DNA of 9,194 nt from positions 1 through 9,194 of the forward strand of contig JAFADT010000312.1 in the NCBI GenBank assembly GCA_023424585.1, given 5' to 3'. The notes under the pieces were generated by a model. It was given only the letters and a program-made list of their open reading frames with translations, was not told the DNA's origin and made no database searches. How positions within the stretch are numbered: the first letter of the stretch is position 1; every line of letters starts with the position of its first letter. Shown here piece after piece: positions 7,064-9,194 of the stretch. A program made the translations under genes and the position numbers. Source of the DNA: Pseudomonadota bacterium. GTDB lineage: Bacteria > Myxococcota > Myxococcia > Myxococcales > Myxococcaceae.

Positions 7064-8076
7064 GGCGGAAACGCCCTCCCGCCCCGCGTCGCCTGCGTCA
7101 GCAGCCCCATGAGCCGCACGTCGCGCTCCGGCGCGTAGGGCTGCGGACGGCCCTCCAGCACGCACGCGGAGAAGGCCTCCATCTGGTGGAGGCAGGGGCT
7201 GCTGTCCTCCTCTGGCGGGAGGATGATCCGCGTCTCCTGGCCCGTCCTCGCGTCGGTGAGGAACAGGGGGACGCCGGGCGTCCTGGACACCAGCGCGCGC
7301 GCCTTCGTGCCGATGAGCTCCAGCGTGCGCCGGGGGTAGGTGTCCGGGCAGTTGTAGGCCACCTGCAACACGCCCAGCGCGCCGCTCTTGAGCTGGCCCA
7401 CCAGCACCGCGCCGTCGTCCACGGAGTAGGCGTGCACGCGCCGCTGCGTCAGGGCCATGAGCGACGCCCACTCGTCGCCCAGCACCACCTCCAGCAGGTC
7501 CAGGCCGTGCGGCGCCAGGTTGAACATCGCGCCGCCGCCGGCCTGCTCCGGGTCGAGGCGCCAGTCGTCCGGCGTCGGGTCCTCGGGCAGCCAGCAGGCG
7601 GAGTGGATGCGCGCCTGGGTGATGGTGCCCAGCGCGCCCTCCTTCACCAGCGTGCGCAGCCGGCGGTATGCCACGTGGTGGCGCTGGTCGAACGCGGTGG
7701 CGTAGTGCACGCCCGCTCGCTGACACGCGGCCACCATGCGCAGGCCGTCGCGCGGCGTGAAGGCCATGGGCGTCTCACACAGCACGTGCTTGCCCGCCGC
7801 CGCGCAGGCCTCCGTCATCGCCGCGTGCAGGGCGTTGGGCGTGGCGATGTAGACGGCCTGCACGTCCTTGTCCGCCAGCGCCGACCCCAGCGCGGTGTAG
7901 CGGCTCACGCCGTTCGCGGGGGCGCGCATCAGCGCCTCCGCGCTCGCGTCGCACAACGCCACCAGCCGCGCGTTGCTCGCGCCCTGGAGCGCGGGGATGA
8001 CGAAGTCCCTCACCACCTGACCACAGCCCACCACCGCCCAGCCCAGGCTCCGGGCCTTCGACTTCGCCTCGAACAT
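7054..8076 (-). CDS. Gfo/Idh/MocA-family oxidoreductase with altered catalytic residues
   Basis: The product has 340 residues. The N-terminal Rossmann fold is shown by WAVVGCGQVVRDFVIPAL (13-30) for dinucleotide binding and by VYIATPNALHAAMTEACAAG-type helices near 75-96. The C-terminal half carries GGGAMFNLAPHGLDLL (181-195), the equivalent of the family's GGG-x-x-x-D-x-x-x-H signature. The family uses NAD(P)H on sugars, polyols, imines and similar substrates. Two expected residues are changed: the Lys of EKP is Thr (E101-T102-P103), and the Asp before the conserved His is Asn (N186), while H190 remains. It may therefore reduce an unusual substrate or work without normal sugar-dehydrogenase chemistry. 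The ATG at 8076 is preferred to the GTG at 8085 because the ribosome site overlaps that GTG. It lies 24 bases after the HD-like gene and overlaps the MBL gene by 10. Confidence 0.88.
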   Translation of the reverse strand: MFEAKSKARSLGWAVVGCGQVVRDFVIPALQGASNARLVALCDASAEALMRAPANGVSRYTALGSALADKDVQAVYIATPNALHAAMTEACAAAGKHVLCETPMAFTPRDGLRMVAACQRAGVHYATAFDQRHHVAYRRLRTLVKEGALGTITQARIHSACWLPEDPTPDDWRLDPEQAGGGAMFNLAPHGLDLLEVVLGDEWASLMALTQRRVHAYSVDDGAVLVGQLKSGALGVLQVAYNCPDTYPRRTLELIGTKARALVSRTPGVPLFLTDARTGQETRIILPPEEDSSPCLHQMEAFSACVLEGRPQPYAPERDVRLMGLLTQATRGGRAFPPCH

Positions 8077-8084
8077 GGTCACCA

Positions 8085-8092
8085 CCTCTCCC
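8085..8092 (-). promoter_or_regulatory. Ribosome-binding site that decides the Gfo/Idh start
   Basis: GGGAGAGG on the minus strand sits 8 bases before the ATG at 8076. A GTG at 8085-8083 overlaps the end of this site and would leave no spacing, so it is unlikely to be the start. Confidence 0.6.
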
Positions 8093-8100
8093 AGGAAGGT

Positions 8101-9030
8101 TCAGGGCCACACCGCGGCTTCGCGCAGGACGTCGTCGCCGAAGGTCTGGAGCGGCCCGGCGGGGAGGGCCAGGTCCTCCAGGGGCTGGGGCAGGGGGCGG
8201 CCCGCCGCGCGGGCGTGGGCCTCCAGCTCCAGCGCCCGGTCCAGCGCGTCCGCGGCGTTGAAGGCGCGCGCCTCCGCCGAGTCCACGTTGCCGGTGAGCG
8301 CCAGCGCCTGCCGCACGACGCCCGCCAGCCGCTCCGGCAGCGCGGCCAGGGCCTTCTCCGTGAGGCGCCTCCTGACGGGCTCCAGCAGCTCGCCCAGCAG
8401 CGCCTCCCCTCCGGGGCCCGCGTCCGGCAGCACCGCGTTGAAGAGGTGGTGCGAGAGCCCCGCCACGAAGGGCAGGGCCGGAGACGCGCCGAAGCGCGGC
8501 GCGACGAGCACCGCGCCCACCGCCACCGCGTAGCAGTGGTCCGCGTGGCCCTCCCGCGGCGGGAGGAGGTCGCGCGGCCGGCCCGGGAGCGTGGCCCCGG
8601 CGTGGGGCTGGCGCACCAGCCGCTCCACGAACAAGGGCGGCGGCACGTGACAGGCCTCCTCGGGTGTCTGGTAGAGCGCCACGGACAGCCGCTCCCGCAG
8701 GCGCGGTTCCAGCGGCGCGGCCACCGCCTCCAGGCTCCGGTGCAGCGCTCGCGCCGCGTCCAGCGGAGACAGCCCCGCTCGCTGGAGGACGTCCATGTCC
8801 AGGCCGCCCAGCCGCACCGCCGCCACCGCGCGCGCCGTCTCCTGCAACGCCACGATGCGGGGATCCATGCCGGAGGCCAGCGCGGCCCACGCGCGGCGGA
8901 AGCCGTGCGCCGCGAGGCCGTCCGGGTGGTCCGGGGTGTGGATGCGTTTGAGGTCCACCAGCTCCGACAGGAGCGGACGGAGCTCCGCCAGCCGGCCGGG
9001 GGTCGCCGCGGCATGCGCGGGTGCGTTCAT
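8101..9030 (-). CDS. Helical protein with HD-like motifs, function unknown
   Basis: The product has 309 residues, mostly predicted alpha-helical, with no signal peptide. Residues 162-165 read HADH, 190-204 read AGLSHHLFNAVLPDA (H194, H195), and 258-265 read NAADALDR (D261, D264). The order His...HH...Asp inside long helices resembles HD-superfamily phosphohydrolases, with HH in place of the defining HD; I treat this as suggestive only. HD enzymes hydrolyse phosphate esters or, in the iron variants, oxidise substrates. A conserved-looking PPP patch (130-132) and a hydrophobic VAGLSHHLF segment are the most distinctive parts. The ATG has AGGAG 8 bases upstream. It is the first full gene of the leftward operon seen here and is followed at 24 bases by the Gfo/Idh gene. 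It could equally be an unrelated all-helical family. Confidence 0.72.
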   Translation of the reverse strand: MNAPAHAAATPGRLAELRPLLSELVDLKRIHTPDHPDGLAAHGFRRAWAALASGMDPRIVALQETARAVAAVRLGGLDMDVLQRAGLSPLDAARALHRSLEAVAAPLEPRLRERLSVALYQTPEEACHVPPPLFVERLVRQPHAGATLPGRPRDLLPPREGHADHCYAVAVGAVLVAPRFGASPALPFVAGLSHHLFNAVLPDAGPGGEALLGELLEPVRRRLTEKALAALPERLAGVVRQALALTGNVDSAEARAFNAADALDRALELEAHARAAGRPLPQPLEDLALPAGPLQTFGDDVLREAAVWP

Positions 9031-9034
9031 GGTT

Positions 9035-9194
9035 TCAGCTCCTGCTGCGTTCCGGGAGGCGCTCCACCCGTCCGCGGCGCGTGAGCTTCATCCCCGACCC
9101 CGCCGTGGTCGCCACCGCGCCGCCCAAGCCCACCCTCGCCACTCCCAACCGCTCGTTGCCCGCCATGGATGAAGCCCTCTCCACCGTTGAGGCC
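9035..9194 (-). CDS. Short reading frame upstream of the HD-like gene: 43-residue peptide or end of a larger gene
   Basis: A minus-strand frame runs from the right edge to a TGA at 9035-9037, four bases before the HD-like start. An ATG at 9166 has GGAGAGGG (9175-9182) 8 bases upstream and would give 43 residues. The peptide begins MAGNERLGVARVGLGGAVAT, continues TAGSGMKLT and ends in a basic Arg-rich tail; it has no Cys. Third codon positions are mostly G or C after that ATG, as in the real genes around it, and less so before it. The frame is still open at the window edge, so it may be the C-terminus of a longer protein. The ribosome site for the HD-like gene overlaps its last codons, which suggests translational coupling. 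As the first gene before a YcaO operon it could be a precursor peptide, but no recognised leader or core pattern is visible. Confidence 0.45.
   Translation of the reverse strand, partial: ASTVERASSMAGNERLGVARVGLGGAVATTAGSGMKLTRRGRVERLPERSRS

Noticed and set aside
7057..9084. A 675-codon plus-strand frame opposite the Gfo/Idh and HD-like genes
   Set aside because: It has the same Arg/His/Gln-rich shadow composition and no recognisable motif, and it lies antisense to well-supported genes.
9165..9194. A plus-strand ATG at the right edge (MDEALSTVEA) as the start of a divergent gene
   Set aside because: No ribosome-binding site precedes it, only ten codons are visible, and the minus-strand frame here has better codon use and a ribosome site.
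1..9194. CRISPR arrays, tRNA or rRNA genes, insertion sequences and attachment sites
   Set aside because: I found no regular repeat-spacer pattern, no tRNA-like cloverleaf or rRNA segment, no transposase motif and no flanking inverted or direct repeats of that kind.

Overview
The window is very GC-rich, with a strong preference for G or C at third codon positions. That codon use, together with a kinase/phosphatase/vWA signalling operon, suggests a myxobacterium of the Myxococcus/Corallococcus type. This is inference from style; no rRNA or marker gene is present to confirm it. Genes fill almost the whole window and form two blocks that face each other.

The rightward block (positions 1 to 4056) holds the 3' end of a PP2C-type protein phosphatase, an atypical protein kinase with a zinc ribbon and a long beta-rich C-terminal region, a nicotinamidase/isochorismatase-fold cysteine hydrolase with a complete catalytic and metal-binding site, and a TerY-like vWA protein with a complete MIDAS. 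Gaps are 4, 21 and 38 bases, so this looks like one operon. Phosphatase, kinase and vWA match the 'TerY-P' triad described for tellurite-resistance/stress systems. The hydrolase between kinase and vWA is the unusual member and points to a small-molecule branch, perhaps NAD- or nicotinamide-related.

Positions 4057 to 4185 are a convergent intergenic stretch with two GC-rich hairpins that may end transcription from either side.

The leftward block is read from the right edge down to 4186. It starts with a short reading frame at the edge (43 codons if its well-placed ATG is used), then a helical protein with HD-like motifs, a Gfo/Idh/MocA-type dehydrogenase whose two expected catalytic residues are replaced, a metallo-beta-lactamase-fold protein with an N-terminal zinc ribbon, and a YcaO-family protein. 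Spacings of +4, +24, -10 and -4 bases imply a tightly coupled operon. YcaO proteins activate peptide amide carbonyls with ATP, so the set looks like a small biosynthetic or peptide-modifying pathway with no standard azoline partner in view. A 145-residue TPR protein lies 134 bases further on. That gap contains a likely terminator hairpin and a strong inverted repeat covering the TPR ribosome-binding site, so the TPR gene is probably a separately controlled unit.

The best leads are the hydrolase embedded in the TerY-P-like triad and the YcaO/MBL/Gfo-Idh/HD operon with its possible short peptide.
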